From Kitasatospora sp052076145 (GTDB lineage Bacteria; Actinomycetota; Actinomycetes; Streptomycetales; Streptomycetaceae), in NCBI RefSeq assembly GCF_052076145.1, contig NZ_CP197246.1, positions 4,526,001 through 4,590,000 on the forward strand: a stretch of 64,000 bases of DNA, given 5' to 3'. The position numbers were made by a program, and so were the translations under genes. The notes below the pieces were generated by a model. The model was not told where the DNA came from and ran no database searches. It worked only from the letters and a program-made list of their open reading frames with translations. This document shows positions 52,365 to 60,248 of this stretch, one piece after another (position 1 is the first letter of the stretch; each line of letters opens with the position of its first letter).

Positions 52365-53011
52365 TGCGTATCGTCCTCGTCGGACCTCCCGGGGCCGGGA
52401 AGGGTACTCAGGCGCACCTGCTCGCCAAGACCCTGTCCATCCCGCACATCTCGACCGGCGACCTCTTCCGCGCCAACATTGGTCAGGGCACCCCGCTGGG
52501 GCTCGAGGCCAAGGGCTACATGGATGCGGGTCACCTGGTACCGGATGAGGTCACCATCGGGATGGCCAAGGACCGGATGGCGCAGCCCGACGCGGCCAAC
52601 GGATTCCTCCTCGACGGTTTCCCGCGCAACCTCGCGCAGGCGAAGGCGCTCGACGGGATCCTGGCCGAGTGGGGCATCGCGCTCGACGGGGTGCTGGACC
52701 TGGAGGTCCCCGAGGACGAGGTCGTCAAGCGCATCGCCGGTCGCCGGCTGTGCCGCAACGACGGCAGCCACGTGTACCACGTGGTGTACAACCCGCCGGC
52801 CGTCGAGGACGTCTGCGACGAGTGCGGCGGCGAGCTGTTCCAGCGCGCGGACGACACCGAGTCGACGGTGCGCAACCGGCTCGACGTCTACCACACGGAG
52901 ACCGAGCCGATCATCGCCTACTACCAGGAGCAGGGCGTGGTCGCGACCATCCCGGCGCTGGGCAAGGTGGACGAGGTCACCCAGCGGGCGATCGAGGCGC
53001 TCAAGCGCTGA
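52364..53011 (+). CDS. adk: Adenylate kinase
   Basis: Interconverts AMP, ADP and ATP, 215 residues. The P-loop is GPPGAGKGT, the AMP site HISTGDLFR and GFPRNLAQA. The long LID domain carries RRLCRND and VCDECGGEL, a zinc-type lid with three cysteines and one aspartate. It is translationally coupled to secY, the usual order. Confidence 0.98.
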   Translation: MRIVLVGPPGAGKGTQAHLLAKTLSIPHISTGDLFRANIGQGTPLGLEAKGYMDAGHLVPDEVTIGMAKDRMAQPDAANGFLLDGFPRNLAQAKALDGILAEWGIALDGVLDLEVPEDEVVKRIAGRRLCRNDGSHVYHVVYNPPAVEDVCDECGGELFQRADDTESTVRNRLDVYHTETEPIIAYYQEQGVVATIPALGKVDEVTQRAIEALKR

Positions 53012-53031
53012 CGGCCCGGACCAAAACGTAC

Positions 53032-53071
53032 GTACGGCCGCGGAGCCCCGGGTGGGGCTTCGCGGCCGTAC
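53032..53071 (+). other. Long hairpin between adk and map
   Basis: An 18-bp stem (53032-53049 with 53054-53071, one G-U pair) begins 20 nt after adk. It has a 4-nt loop and no T-run. It probably ends or processes the secY-adk transcript, leaving map under separate control. Confidence 0.6.
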
Positions 53072-53147
53072 GGCGTCGTACGGTGGTAGGAGTGCACGGC
53101 GGCCCGGCAAGGACCGGGCGCGCGACGACAGTGGAAGGCGTGACCAG

Positions 53148-53987
53148 ATGGTGGAGATCAAGACCCCCGAGCAGATCGCGAAGATGCGAGCGGCCGGGCT
53201 GGTCGTCGCCGAGGCGCTCAAGGCCTGCCGGGAGGCAGTCGCCCCCGGGGTGAGCACCCAGGACCTGAACGACATCGCGGCGAAGGTGATCGCCGACCAC
53301 GGCGCCACCTCGAACTTCCGGGCCGACCACGGCGGGCTGTGGTTCCCCGGTGTGATCTGCGCCTCGGTCAACAACGAGGTCGTGCACGGCATCCCGGGTG
53401 AGCGGGTGCTCCAGGAGGGCGACCTCATCTCGATCGACTGCGGTGCGATCATCGACGGCTGGCACGGCGACGCGGCCATCTCGGTGGCGGTCGGCGAGGT
53501 CCGCCCCGAGGTGGAGATGCTGAGCCGGGTCACCGAGGGCTCGATGTGGGCGGGCATCGCCCAGATGAAGAAGAACAACCGGCTGGCCGACGTCTCCAAG
53601 GCGATCGAGGGCTTCATCCGCCGCCAGCCGCTGCCCCCCAAGGGCAAGTGGGGCATCACCGAGGGCTACGGCGGCCACGGCATCGGCACCGCCATGCACA
53701 TGGAGCCGCACGTGCTGAACTACGTCGAGCGCGGCCGCGGCAAGGGCCCGAAGCTCGTGCCCGGCACCGTGCTGGCGATCGAGCCGATGGTCTCGCTCGG
53801 CACCCCGCACACCACCGTGCTGGAGGACGACTGGACGGTCGTCACCACGGACGGCACCTGGGCGGCGCACTGGGAGCACTCGGTGGCCATCACCGAGGAG
53901 GGCCCGCTGGTGCTGACGGCGTTCGACGGCGGCAAGGCGGCGCTGGCCGCCCTCGGCGTCACGGCCGCCCCGGACCCGCTCGGCTAG
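53148..53987 (+). CDS. map: Methionine aminopeptidase, type I
   Basis: Removes the N-terminal methionine of new proteins, 279 residues. The pita-bread fold metal ligands are visible in SIDCGAIIDGWHGDAAIS (two aspartates), GYGGHGIGTAMH (histidine), AIEPMV (glutamate) and WEHSVAITEEG (glutamate). ATG 53148 is the start; longer frames are unsupported. Confidence 0.97.
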   Translation: MVEIKTPEQIAKMRAAGLVVAEALKACREAVAPGVSTQDLNDIAAKVIADHGATSNFRADHGGLWFPGVICASVNNEVVHGIPGERVLQEGDLISIDCGAIIDGWHGDAAISVAVGEVRPEVEMLSRVTEGSMWAGIAQMKKNNRLADVSKAIEGFIRRQPLPPKGKWGITEGYGGHGIGTAMHMEPHVLNYVERGRGKGPKLVPGTVLAIEPMVSLGTPHTTVLEDDWTVVTTDGTWAAHWEHSVAITEEGPLVLTAFDGGKAALAALGVTAAPDPLG

Positions 53988-53996
53988 CAGCGCGTT

Positions 53997-54030
53997 CGAC
54001 AGGCAGCCCGTTTCGACAGGCAGGCCGTTT
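53997..54030. repeat. Two-copy 17-bp direct repeat
   Basis: Two tandem 17-bp units (53997-54013 and 54014-54030) differ at one base. They sit between the map stop and the terminator and look like local slippage. Confidence 0.65.
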
Positions 54031-54037
54031 CGGGAGG

Positions 54038-54069
54038 AAGCCCGCAGGTCTGTTGACCTGCGGGCTTTT
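54038..54069 (+). terminator. Terminator after map
   Basis: A 13-bp perfect stem (54038-54050 with 54055-54067) and a TGTT loop, ending in a run of four T residues. Confidence 0.88.
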
Positions 54070-54146
54070 GTCCGTTTTTGCTACTGCCGCAGGCTTCGCT
54101 AAGCTCCCAGGCTTGTAGTACAGCCGGACTAATAGGGGAGAGCAGC

Positions 54147-54569
54147 GTGCTCAAGGGCTTCCGTGACTTCATGATGCGCGGCAACGTGGTCGACATGGCC
54201 GTCGGTGTCGTCATCGGTGCGGCCTTCACGGCCGTGGTGACCGGCTTCGTGTCGGCCTTCCTGACCCCGCTGGTCGGTGTGGTGGTCGGCGCGGCGGGTG
54301 ACTTCAGCAGCTACAAGGCGAACATCGCGGGCGTGGTCTTCCCGTACGGCCAGTTCCTGAACGTGCTGATCGCGTTCCTGATGACGGCCGCGGTGCTGTA
54401 CTTCTGCGTCGTGCTGCCCATCACCAAGGCGACCGCCCGCTACCTGCCGGTCAAGCCGAAGGTGGCCAAGCGGCCCTGCCCGGAGTGCCTGACCGAGGTG
54501 CCCGCCGCGGCCAACCGGTGCTCCGCGTGCACCGCCGTGATCGGCAGTGTGCCGGTCCATGCTCACTGA
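54147..54569 (+). CDS. mscL: Large-conductance mechanosensitive channel with zinc ribbon
   Basis: Pressure-release channel of 140 residues. It begins MLKGFRDFMMRGNVVDMAVGV with VVIGAAFTAVV as the pore-lining first helix; the second helix is about 70-90. Unlike E. coli MscL, the C-terminus carries a CPEC...CSAC four-cysteine module (about residues 113-131), which looks like a zinc ribbon. It starts at GTG 54147 after GGGGAGAGCAGC. Its place between map and infA is conserved in streptomycetes as far as I recall. Confidence 0.93.
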   Translation: MLKGFRDFMMRGNVVDMAVGVVIGAAFTAVVTGFVSAFLTPLVGVVVGAAGDFSSYKANIAGVVFPYGQFLNVLIAFLMTAAVLYFCVVLPITKATARYLPVKPKVAKRPCPECLTEVPAAANRCSACTAVIGSVPVHAH

Positions 54570-54573
54570 CGTG

Positions 54574-54704
54574 TAAGATGGACTGTCGGCTCACTCGTAG
54601 CGTGCTTCAGCACGCCCTCTTCACTCTGTGTGAAGGGGTGAACCCAGGTTCGCACGAGCGTGCCGCATACGGTAGCCGGTCCCGGAAGGTGGATCTCGCA
54701 GTTC
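54574..54704 (+). promoter_or_regulatory. infA leader with hairpins
   Basis: A -10-like TAAGAT (54574-54579) has no good -35. Two hairpins follow: GCGTGC/GCACGC (54600-54615, TTCA loop) and CTTCAC/GTGAAG (54619-54635). They probably belong to the infA 5' untranslated region. Confidence 0.4.
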
Positions 54705-54926
54705 ATGGCAAAGAAGCAAGGCGCCATTGAGATCGAGGGCACCGTGATCGAGTCTCTCCCGAACGCCATGTTCAAGGTTGAGCTGCAGAACGGTCACAAG
54801 GTCCTCGCGCACATCAGCGGAAAGATGCGGATGCACTACATCCGTATCCTCCCGGACGACCGGGTCGTGGTGGAGCTCAGCCCCTACGACCTGACGCGCG
54901 GTCGGATCGTCTACCGCTACAAGTAA
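54705..54926 (+). CDS. infA: Translation initiation factor IF-1
   Basis: IF-1, an OB-fold protein of 73 residues that occupies the ribosomal A site. It begins MAKKQGAIEIEGTVIE and ends TRGRIVYRYK. ATG 54705 is chosen; an upstream in-frame ATG at 54660 is not supported. Confidence 0.98.
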   Translation: MAKKQGAIEIEGTVIESLPNAMFKVELQNGHKVLAHISGKMRMHYIRILPDDRVVVELSPYDLTRGRIVYRYK

Positions 54927-54962
54927 GAACGTTCAGATTTCTAGACCCGGAGAACCTGAATC

Positions 54963-55076
54963 ATGAAGGTCAAGCCGAGCGTCAAGAAGATCTGCGACAA
55001 GTGCAAGGTGATCCGCCGTCACGGCCGGGTCATGGTGATCTGCGACAACCTGCGCCACAAGCAGCGCCAGGGCTGA
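54963..55076 (+). CDS. rpmJ: 50S ribosomal protein bL36, zinc form
   Basis: A 37-residue protein, MKVKPSVKKICDKCKVI at the start, with zinc ligands C11, C14, C27 and H32. It begins at ATG 54963 behind CGGAGAA and lies 36 bp after infA. Confidence 0.97.
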   Translation: MKVKPSVKKICDKCKVIRRHGRVMVICDNLRHKQRQG

Positions 55077-55139
55077 TCCTCCCGCATTTCTCGTAGTACT
55101 TCGCGCGACGCGCACAACGTCATACGCGGGCTGCCCGAT

Positions 55140-55201
55140 CCGTCGGCAACGACGGACTGCCACCCCCGGTCAGAGGCCGGGGCTCCCACACCGAGAGGTG
55201 T
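55140..55201 (+). promoter_or_regulatory. Three-hairpin leader before rpsM
   Basis: Three adjacent hairpins: CCGTCG/CGACGG with a GCAA tetraloop (55140-55155), CCCCGG/CCGGGG (55164-55182) and ACACC/GGTGT with a GAGA tetraloop (55188-55201). They sit 47 nt before rpsM, where the S4-binding alpha-operon leader lies in E. coli. Confidence 0.6.
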
Positions 55202-55248
55202 CGGAGTAGGTAGCACGTAAGACCTCTGAAGAATCACAGGAGCCATGA

Positions 55249-55629
55249 ATGGCACGCCTCGCCGGCGTTGATCTCCCCCGCGAAAAGCGGATCGAGATCG
55301 CCCTCACGTACGTCTACGGCATCGGCCGTACTCGCGCCCAGCAGTCGCTGGCCGAGACCGGAGTGAACCCGGACATCCGTGTCCGCGACATCTCCGAGGA
55401 CGACCTCGTCAAGCTCGCGCAGTGGATCGACGCCAACTACACCGTCGAGGGTGACCTCCGCCGTGAGGTGGCCGCCGACATCCGCCGCAAGGTCGAGATC
55501 GGCTGCTACGAGGGTCTGCGTCACCGTCGCGGCCTCCCGGTCCGCGGTCAGCGCACGCACACCAACGCGCGTACCCGCAAGGGCCCGCGTCGCGCGATTG
55601 CCGGCAAGAAGAAGCCGGGCAAGAAGTAG
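55249..55629 (+). CDS. rpsM: 30S ribosomal protein uS13
   Basis: S13 of the 30S head, 126 residues, with ARLAGVDLPREKRIEIALTY and the basic end RGLPVRGQRTHTNARTRKG. It starts at ATG 55249 behind ACAGGAG. Confidence 0.98.
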   Translation: MARLAGVDLPREKRIEIALTYVYGIGRTRAQQSLAETGVNPDIRVRDISEDDLVKLAQWIDANYTVEGDLRREVAADIRRKVEIGCYEGLRHRRGLPVRGQRTHTNARTRKGPRRAIAGKKKPGKK

Positions 55630-55702
55630 TCCGTCCCGTAACCGGACATCCCTCCGGCCCGCGGGTTAGCGGACCGACCACCTCAGTAGGAGAAACAGAC
55701 TT

Positions 55703-56110
55703 ATGCCCCCTAAGGGTCGTCAGGCTGCCGGCGCGAAGAAGATCCGCCGCAAGGAGAAGAAGAACGTCGCTCACGGGCACGCCCACATCAAGAGCACGTT
55801 CAACAACACCATCGTTTCGATCACGGACCCCGCGGGCAACGTGATCTCTTGGGCCTCTGCCGGCCACGTCGGCTTCAAGGGCTCGCGCAAGTCCACCCCG
55901 TTCGCCGCGCAGATGGCCGCCGAGTCGGCCGCTCGCCGCGCGCAGGAGCACGGCATGCGCAAGGTCGACGTCTTCGTGAAGGGTCCGGGCTCCGGCCGCG
56001 AGACCGCGATCCGTTCGCTCCAGGCCACCGGCCTGGAGGTCGGCTCGATCCAGGACGTCACCCCCACCCCGCACAACGGCTGCCGTCCGCCGAAGCGCCG
56101 CCGCGTCTGA
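55703..56110 (+). CDS. rpsK: 30S ribosomal protein uS11
   Basis: S11 of the platform, 135 residues, with HIKSTFNNTIVSITDPAGN and the end PHNGCRPPKRRRV. rpsD, which follows rpsK in many actinobacteria, is absent here; rpoA comes next. Confidence 0.98.
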   Translation: MPPKGRQAAGAKKIRRKEKKNVAHGHAHIKSTFNNTIVSITDPAGNVISWASAGHVGFKGSRKSTPFAAQMAAESAARRAQEHGMRKVDVFVKGPGSGRETAIRSLQATGLEVGSIQDVTPTPHNGCRPPKRRRV

Positions 56111-56148
56111 CGCAGCGCCCTTCGGGCACGCGGGTCTGCTTTAAACCA

Positions 56149-56183
56149 CGTACGGGGTCCTGTTTTCCACGGGACCCCGTACG
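56149..56183 (+). other. Hairpin in the rpsK-rpoA spacer
   Basis: A 12-bp perfect stem (56149-56160 with 56172-56183) with an 11-nt T-containing loop. It could be an attenuator or a remnant mark of the position where rpsD lies in related operons (inference). Confidence 0.55.
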
Positions 56184-56239
56184 CTTGGTCCTGTCGGCGT
56201 CAAATAGTGGGCGCCGAATACAACTGGAGGATCTGAACC

Positions 56240-57262
56240 ATGCTGATCGCTCAGCGTCCGTCGCTGACCGAAGAGGTCGTCGACGAATTCCGCTCGCGTT
56301 TCGTCATCGAGCCGCTCGAGCCGGGCTTCGGCTACACCCTCGGCAACTCGCTCCGCCGCACGCTCCTCTCCTCGATCCCCGGCGCCGCTGTCACCAGCAT
56401 CCGGGTCGACGGTGTCCTGCACGAGTTCACCACCGTGCCGGGCGTCAAGGAGGACGTCACCGACCTCATCCTCAACATCAAGCAGCTGGTCGTATCCTCG
56501 GAGCACGACGAGCCGGTCGTGATGTACCTGCGCAAGCAGGGCCCGGGTGTCGTCACCGCCGCCGACATCGCGCCCCCGGCCGGTGTCGAGTGCCACAACC
56601 CCGAGCTGGTCCTCGCCACGCTGAACGGCAAGGGCAAGCTGGAGATGGAGCTGACCGTCGAGCGCGGTCGCGGCTACGTCTCCGCGGTGCAGAACAAGGC
56701 TTCCGGCCAGGAGATCGGCCGCATCCCGGTCGACTCGATCTACAGCCCCGTGCTGAAGGTCACCTACAAGGTCGAGGCCACCCGTGTCGAGCAGCGGACC
56801 GACTTCGACAAGCTCATCGTCGACGTCGAGACCAAGCCCGCCATGCGCCCGCGTGACGCCATGGCGTCGGCCGGTAAGACCCTGGTGGAGCTGTTCGGTC
56901 TCGCCCGCGAGCTGAACATCGACGCCGAGGGCATCGACATGGGCCCGTCCCCGACGGACGCCGCCCTGGCCGCTGATCTCGCCCTGCCGATCGAGGAGCT
57001 CGAGCTCACCGTTCGGTCGTACAACTGCCTCAAGCGCGAGGGCATCCACACCGTGGGTGAGCTCGTCGCCCGCTCCGAGGCCGACCTGCTCGACATCCGC
57101 AACTTCGGTGCGAAGTCGATCGACGAGGTCAAGGCGAAGCTGGCCGGCATGGGCCTGGCCCTGAAGGACAGCCCGCCCGGGTTCGACCCGACCGCCGCCG
57201 CCGACGCCTTCGGCGCCGACGACCTGGACGACGCGGGTTACGCGGAGACCGAGCAGTACTAG
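56240..57262 (+). CDS. rpoA: DNA-directed RNA polymerase subunit alpha
   Basis: Scaffold subunit of RNA polymerase, 340 residues. The N-terminal dimer domain has FVIEPLEPGFGYTLGNSLRR. The C-terminal domain that contacts promoters and activators has NCLKREGIHTVGELVARSE and NFGAKSIDEVKAKL. An acidic tail ends the protein. It is followed by rplQ. Confidence 0.98.
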   Translation: MLIAQRPSLTEEVVDEFRSRFVIEPLEPGFGYTLGNSLRRTLLSSIPGAAVTSIRVDGVLHEFTTVPGVKEDVTDLILNIKQLVVSSEHDEPVVMYLRKQGPGVVTAADIAPPAGVECHNPELVLATLNGKGKLEMELTVERGRGYVSAVQNKASGQEIGRIPVDSIYSPVLKVTYKVEATRVEQRTDFDKLIVDVETKPAMRPRDAMASAGKTLVELFGLARELNIDAEGIDMGPSPTDAALAADLALPIEELELTVRSYNCLKREGIHTVGELVARSEADLLDIRNFGAKSIDEVKAKLAGMGLALKDSPPGFDPTAAADAFGADDLDDAGYAETEQY

Positions 57263-57395
57263 TCACAAGTTTGGGTCGGGGGCGACTCCCAGCGGGCCGC
57301 CCCCTTCTCGATGAAGGAAAGCCGTCCGGGCAACAGTGCCCGGACGCCCGTTCCGGTACCTGATACGGCCGGATTCGGAGATTCAAGGAGCTACC

Positions 57396-57860
57396 ATGCC
57401 CCGTCCCACGAAGGGTGCCCGCCTCGGCGGTGGCCCGCACCACGAGCCGCTGCTGCTCGCCGGCCTGTGCCGCGAGCTGTTCCAGTACGGCCGCATCACC
57501 ACGACCGAGGCCAAGGCCCGTCGGATGCGCCCGCTGGCCGAGCGCCTCATCACCAAGGCCAAGGTCGGTGACATCCACAACCGTCGCATCGTCCGCAAGA
57601 CGATCACCGACGTCTCTGTGCTGCACACCCTCTTCACCGAGATCGCGCCGCGCTACGAGAACCGCCCGGGTGGCTACACCCGTATCACCAAGATCGGTCC
57701 CCGTCGTGGCGACAACGCCCCGATGGCCGTGATCGAGCTGGTCGAGGCGCTCACCGTCGCGCAGACCGCCGTCGGCGAGGCCGAGGGCGCCACCAAGCGC
57801 GCCGTCAAGGAGGCCGACGAGGCCGCCGCTGTCGAGACCACTGAGGTCGAGACCGCCTGA
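57396..57860 (+). CDS. rplQ: 50S ribosomal protein bL17
   Basis: L17, 154 residues, beginning MPRPTKGARLGGGPHHEPL, with ITTTEAKARRMRPLAERLI. The C-terminal 35 residues are an acidic alanine/glutamate-rich tail beyond the E. coli length. ATG 57396 with AAGGAG upstream is chosen over 57336. Confidence 0.98.
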   Translation: MPRPTKGARLGGGPHHEPLLLAGLCRELFQYGRITTTEAKARRMRPLAERLITKAKVGDIHNRRIVRKTITDVSVLHTLFTEIAPRYENRPGGYTRITKIGPRRGDNAPMAVIELVEALTVAQTAVGEAEGATKRAVKEADEAAAVETTEVETA

Positions 57861-57879
57861 CACCGGTAGGTGTTGTGTC

Positions 57880-57915
57880 CGGGCCCGTTCTCCCAGTGAT
57901 GGGGGAGCGGGCCCG
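57880..57915 (+). terminator. Hairpin terminator between rplQ and truA
   Basis: An 8-bp G/C stem (57880-57887 with 57908-57915) extends into TCCC/GGGG pairing with a small bulge. It lies 20 nt after rplQ and ends in TTCCC. Confidence 0.65.
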
Positions 57916-57945
57916 TTCCCGTATGAGGGTCTGGAGAGATCAGCA

Positions 57946-58845
57946 GTGCTGAAGGATTGCGAGCAGACGCCGCCGCGCCAGGACGGGCCCGCCGAGGGGC
58001 TGATCCGGATCAGGCTCGATCTGGCGTACCACGGGGCGGAGTTCTCGGGGTGGGCCAGGCAGCGTGGGCGGCGGACGGTCCAGGGGGAGCTCGAGGACGC
58101 GTTGCAGGTGGTGACGCGGTCGGCGGAGCCGTTCGCGTTGACGGTGGCCGGGCGGACGGACGCCGGGGTGCACGCGCGCGGGCAGGTGGCGCACGTGGAC
58201 CTGCCGGTGGAGCTGTGGGCCTTGCACGGGGAGAAGCTGCTGCGGCGGCTCGCCGGGCGGCTGCCGGGGGACATCCGGGTGTACCGGCTGTCGGAGGCGC
58301 CGGCCGGGTTCGACGCGCGGTTCGCGGCGATCTGGCGGCGGTACGCGTACCGGGTGGCGGACAACCAGGGCGGGGTCGACCCGCTGCTGCGCGGGCACGT
58401 GCTCTGGCACGACCGGCCGCTGGACATCGCGAAGATGAACGAGGCGGCCCGGCTGCTGGTCGGCGAGCACGACTTCGCCGCGTACTGCAAGAAGCGCGAG
58501 GGGGCGACCACCATCCGGACGCTGCTCGAACTGCACTGGGAGCGGGTGCCCGCCGACGGCCACACCGCCGGGCTGGCGGGGGACCTGGCCGTCGCGACGG
58601 TGCGGGCGGACGCGTTCTGCCACAACATGGTGCGGGCGCTGGTCGGCGCGATGCTGCTGGTCGGCGACGGGCACCGGCCGGTGGAATTCCCCGGCGAGGT
58701 GCTCGCGGGCGGCGTCCGGAACTCGGCGGTCAACGTGATCCGGCCGTACGGGCTGACGCTGGAGGAGGTCGGCTACCCGGCCGACGACCAGCTCGCCGAG
58801 CGCAACCGGACCGCCCGACGGCTCAGGACGCTGCCGGGCAGCTGA
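57946..58845 (+). CDS. truA: tRNA pseudouridine synthase A
   Basis: Makes pseudouridine at positions 38-40 of tRNA anticodon arms, 299 residues. The catalytic aspartate is D72 in AGRTDAGVHARGQVAH. Other hallmarks are LDLAYHGAEFSGWARQ, DARFAAIWRRYAYRV and FCHNMVRALVGAML. It starts at GTG 57946 with GGAGAG upstream. Codon usage is more GC-rich than in the ribosomal genes. Confidence 0.97.
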   Translation: MLKDCEQTPPRQDGPAEGLIRIRLDLAYHGAEFSGWARQRGRRTVQGELEDALQVVTRSAEPFALTVAGRTDAGVHARGQVAHVDLPVELWALHGEKLLRRLAGRLPGDIRVYRLSEAPAGFDARFAAIWRRYAYRVADNQGGVDPLLRGHVLWHDRPLDIAKMNEAARLLVGEHDFAAYCKKREGATTIRTLLELHWERVPADGHTAGLAGDLAVATVRADAFCHNMVRALVGAMLLVGDGHRPVEFPGEVLAGGVRNSAVNVIRPYGLTLEEVGYPADDQLAERNRTARRLRTLPGS

Positions 58846-58934
58846 CGGGGTGTCCGGGGCCGGCCGGGCGGTGCTGCGCAACGAACCGATCTCACCCGTC
58901 CCGTAAACGGGGGGAACCGGTGGCGGTGCTGGGG

Positions 58935-58950
58935 GGATGTCCTAACATCC
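58935..58950. promoter_or_regulatory. Inverted repeat overlapping a -10 box
   Basis: GGATGT (58935-58940) and ACATCC (58945-58950) form a perfect 6-bp inverted repeat that overlaps TAACAT (58943-58948), a -10-like element. The next ATG is only 8 nt beyond, so the transcript could be leaderless and the repeat an operator. Confidence 0.4.
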
Positions 58951-58955
58951 GGTTT

Positions 58956-60095
58956 ATGACTGACGGTATGGAACACGCGAACGGGGATGCGGCCGTCCCC
59001 GGGCAGAACGCCCAGCCCACGCCGCCGGCCGCTCCGGCTGCTCCGGCTGCCCCGGCCGCACCGGGTGGGTACGGCTACCCGCAGCAGCAGCCGCCCTTCC
59101 CGCAGCAGCAGGGCGGGTACGGCTACCCGCAGCAGCAGCAGCCGTTCCCGAACCAGGGGTTCGGGCCGCCGGCGCAGAGCTTCGGCCCGGCCGCCGCCGC
59201 CACCATGCCGGACTGGGAGGCGCTCGCCGAGGACCACCAGTCCCGCTCGCGCCGCCGCAAGTGGATGTGGACCGGCGGGATCGTGCTGACGGCCTGCCTG
59301 CTCGGCGGGATAGTCGGCACGGCCGTGGTGCGGGGCACCCACGACAAGCCGAAGACCAACCCGACCGCGAGCGCGAGCCAGACCGGCCAGCCCAGCGCGG
59401 GCTCCACCGTCCCGGTCAACACCCCCACCGTCCCCGGCAAGCCGAACCAGCTGGCCGACCACACCGGCCACGCCGACCTCGCGGTCAGCCCGGACGCCGA
59501 GGTGGACCCGGTGCAGAGCGGCGGCTTCGCGCTGCGGCTGCGGGGCAACACCAACTCGTACGCCCAGTCGTCGTCGCAGGTCGTCGACGTCACCAAGAGC
59601 TTCACCATCTCGGCCTGGGTCTACAACGAGGCGAAGGACGGCTACCGGACCGTCATGAGCCAGGGGGACGGCAGCTCGTACGCCTTCGACCTGGCCCGGG
59701 ACGACTACGGCGGCAAGACGGTCTGGATCTTCCGGGTGCAGACCGCCGACGGCGGGGCGGACGCCACCAGCTTCCACGCGCTCTCGCCGAGCGTGGACAC
59801 CGTCGGCAAGTGGGTGCTGCTGACCGGGGTCTACGACGTGAACCAGCGGACCATCACCCTGTACGTGGACGGGAAGCCCGTCGGCGTCACCAAGGTGCCC
59901 GGGGTCTGGGCCGGGCCCGGACCGCTGCAGGTGGGGCGCAACCGCTCGCACGCGAGCTGGGGCGGCTTCTGGGCCGGGGTGATCGGCCATGTCCAGATCT
60001 GGCAGCAGCCCCTGACGCCCACGCAGATCGGCACGCTCAAGGAGAAGGGCTCCGTGCTGGACTCGGTGGCGCTCGGCTCCTGGCTGGTCGGCTGA
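58956..60095 (+). CDS. Membrane-anchored LamG/concanavalin-like protein
   Basis: A 379-residue protein. A cytoplasmic N-terminus rich in proline, alanine, glutamine, with GGYGYPQQQ repeats, is followed by a basic stop (SRSRRRKWMW) and one membrane helix (about residues 110-128). An extracellular serine/threonine/proline linker follows, then a C-terminal ~200-residue lectin-like domain (LRLRGNTNSYAQSSS, KSFTISAWVYNE, TLYVDGKPVGV, GVIGHVQIWQQPLT) of the LamG/laminin-G type. It may bind glycans or the cell wall; the ligand is unknown. No Shine-Dalgarno is evident. Confidence 0.85.
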   Translation: MTDGMEHANGDAAVPGQNAQPTPPAAPAAPAAPAAPGGYGYPQQQPPFPQQQGGYGYPQQQQPFPNQGFGPPAQSFGPAAAATMPDWEALAEDHQSRSRRRKWMWTGGIVLTACLLGGIVGTAVVRGTHDKPKTNPTASASQTGQPSAGSTVPVNTPTVPGKPNQLADHTGHADLAVSPDAEVDPVQSGGFALRLRGNTNSYAQSSSQVVDVTKSFTISAWVYNEAKDGYRTVMSQGDGSSYAFDLARDDYGGKTVWIFRVQTADGGADATSFHALSPSVDTVGKWVLLTGVYDVNQRTITLYVDGKPVGVTKVPGVWAGPGPLQVGRNRSHASWGGFWAGVIGHVQIWQQPLTPTQIGTLKEKGSVLDSVALGSWLVG

Positions 60096-60189
60096 GCCGG
60101 TAGCGACGGGACGGGACGGGCCCGGACGGGCCCGGCGCCCGGGGCGGGTGGCGGCGGTCGTCTGCGAACCAGTGCGACGGGGTGGGCCA

Positions 60190-60217
60190 TTGGCCCGACA
60201 CGCGCCTGGAGTAGTAT
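60190..60217 (+). promoter_or_regulatory. Promoter for glycosyltransferase cluster
   Basis: TTGGCC (60190-60195) and TAGTAT (60212-60217) are 16 bp apart, a fair match to the principal sigma factor. Transcription would begin about 25 nt before the GTG at 60249. Confidence 0.5.
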
Positions 60218-60248
60218 CCCGCGGGACAACTGTCTTAGGGGGGAACGC

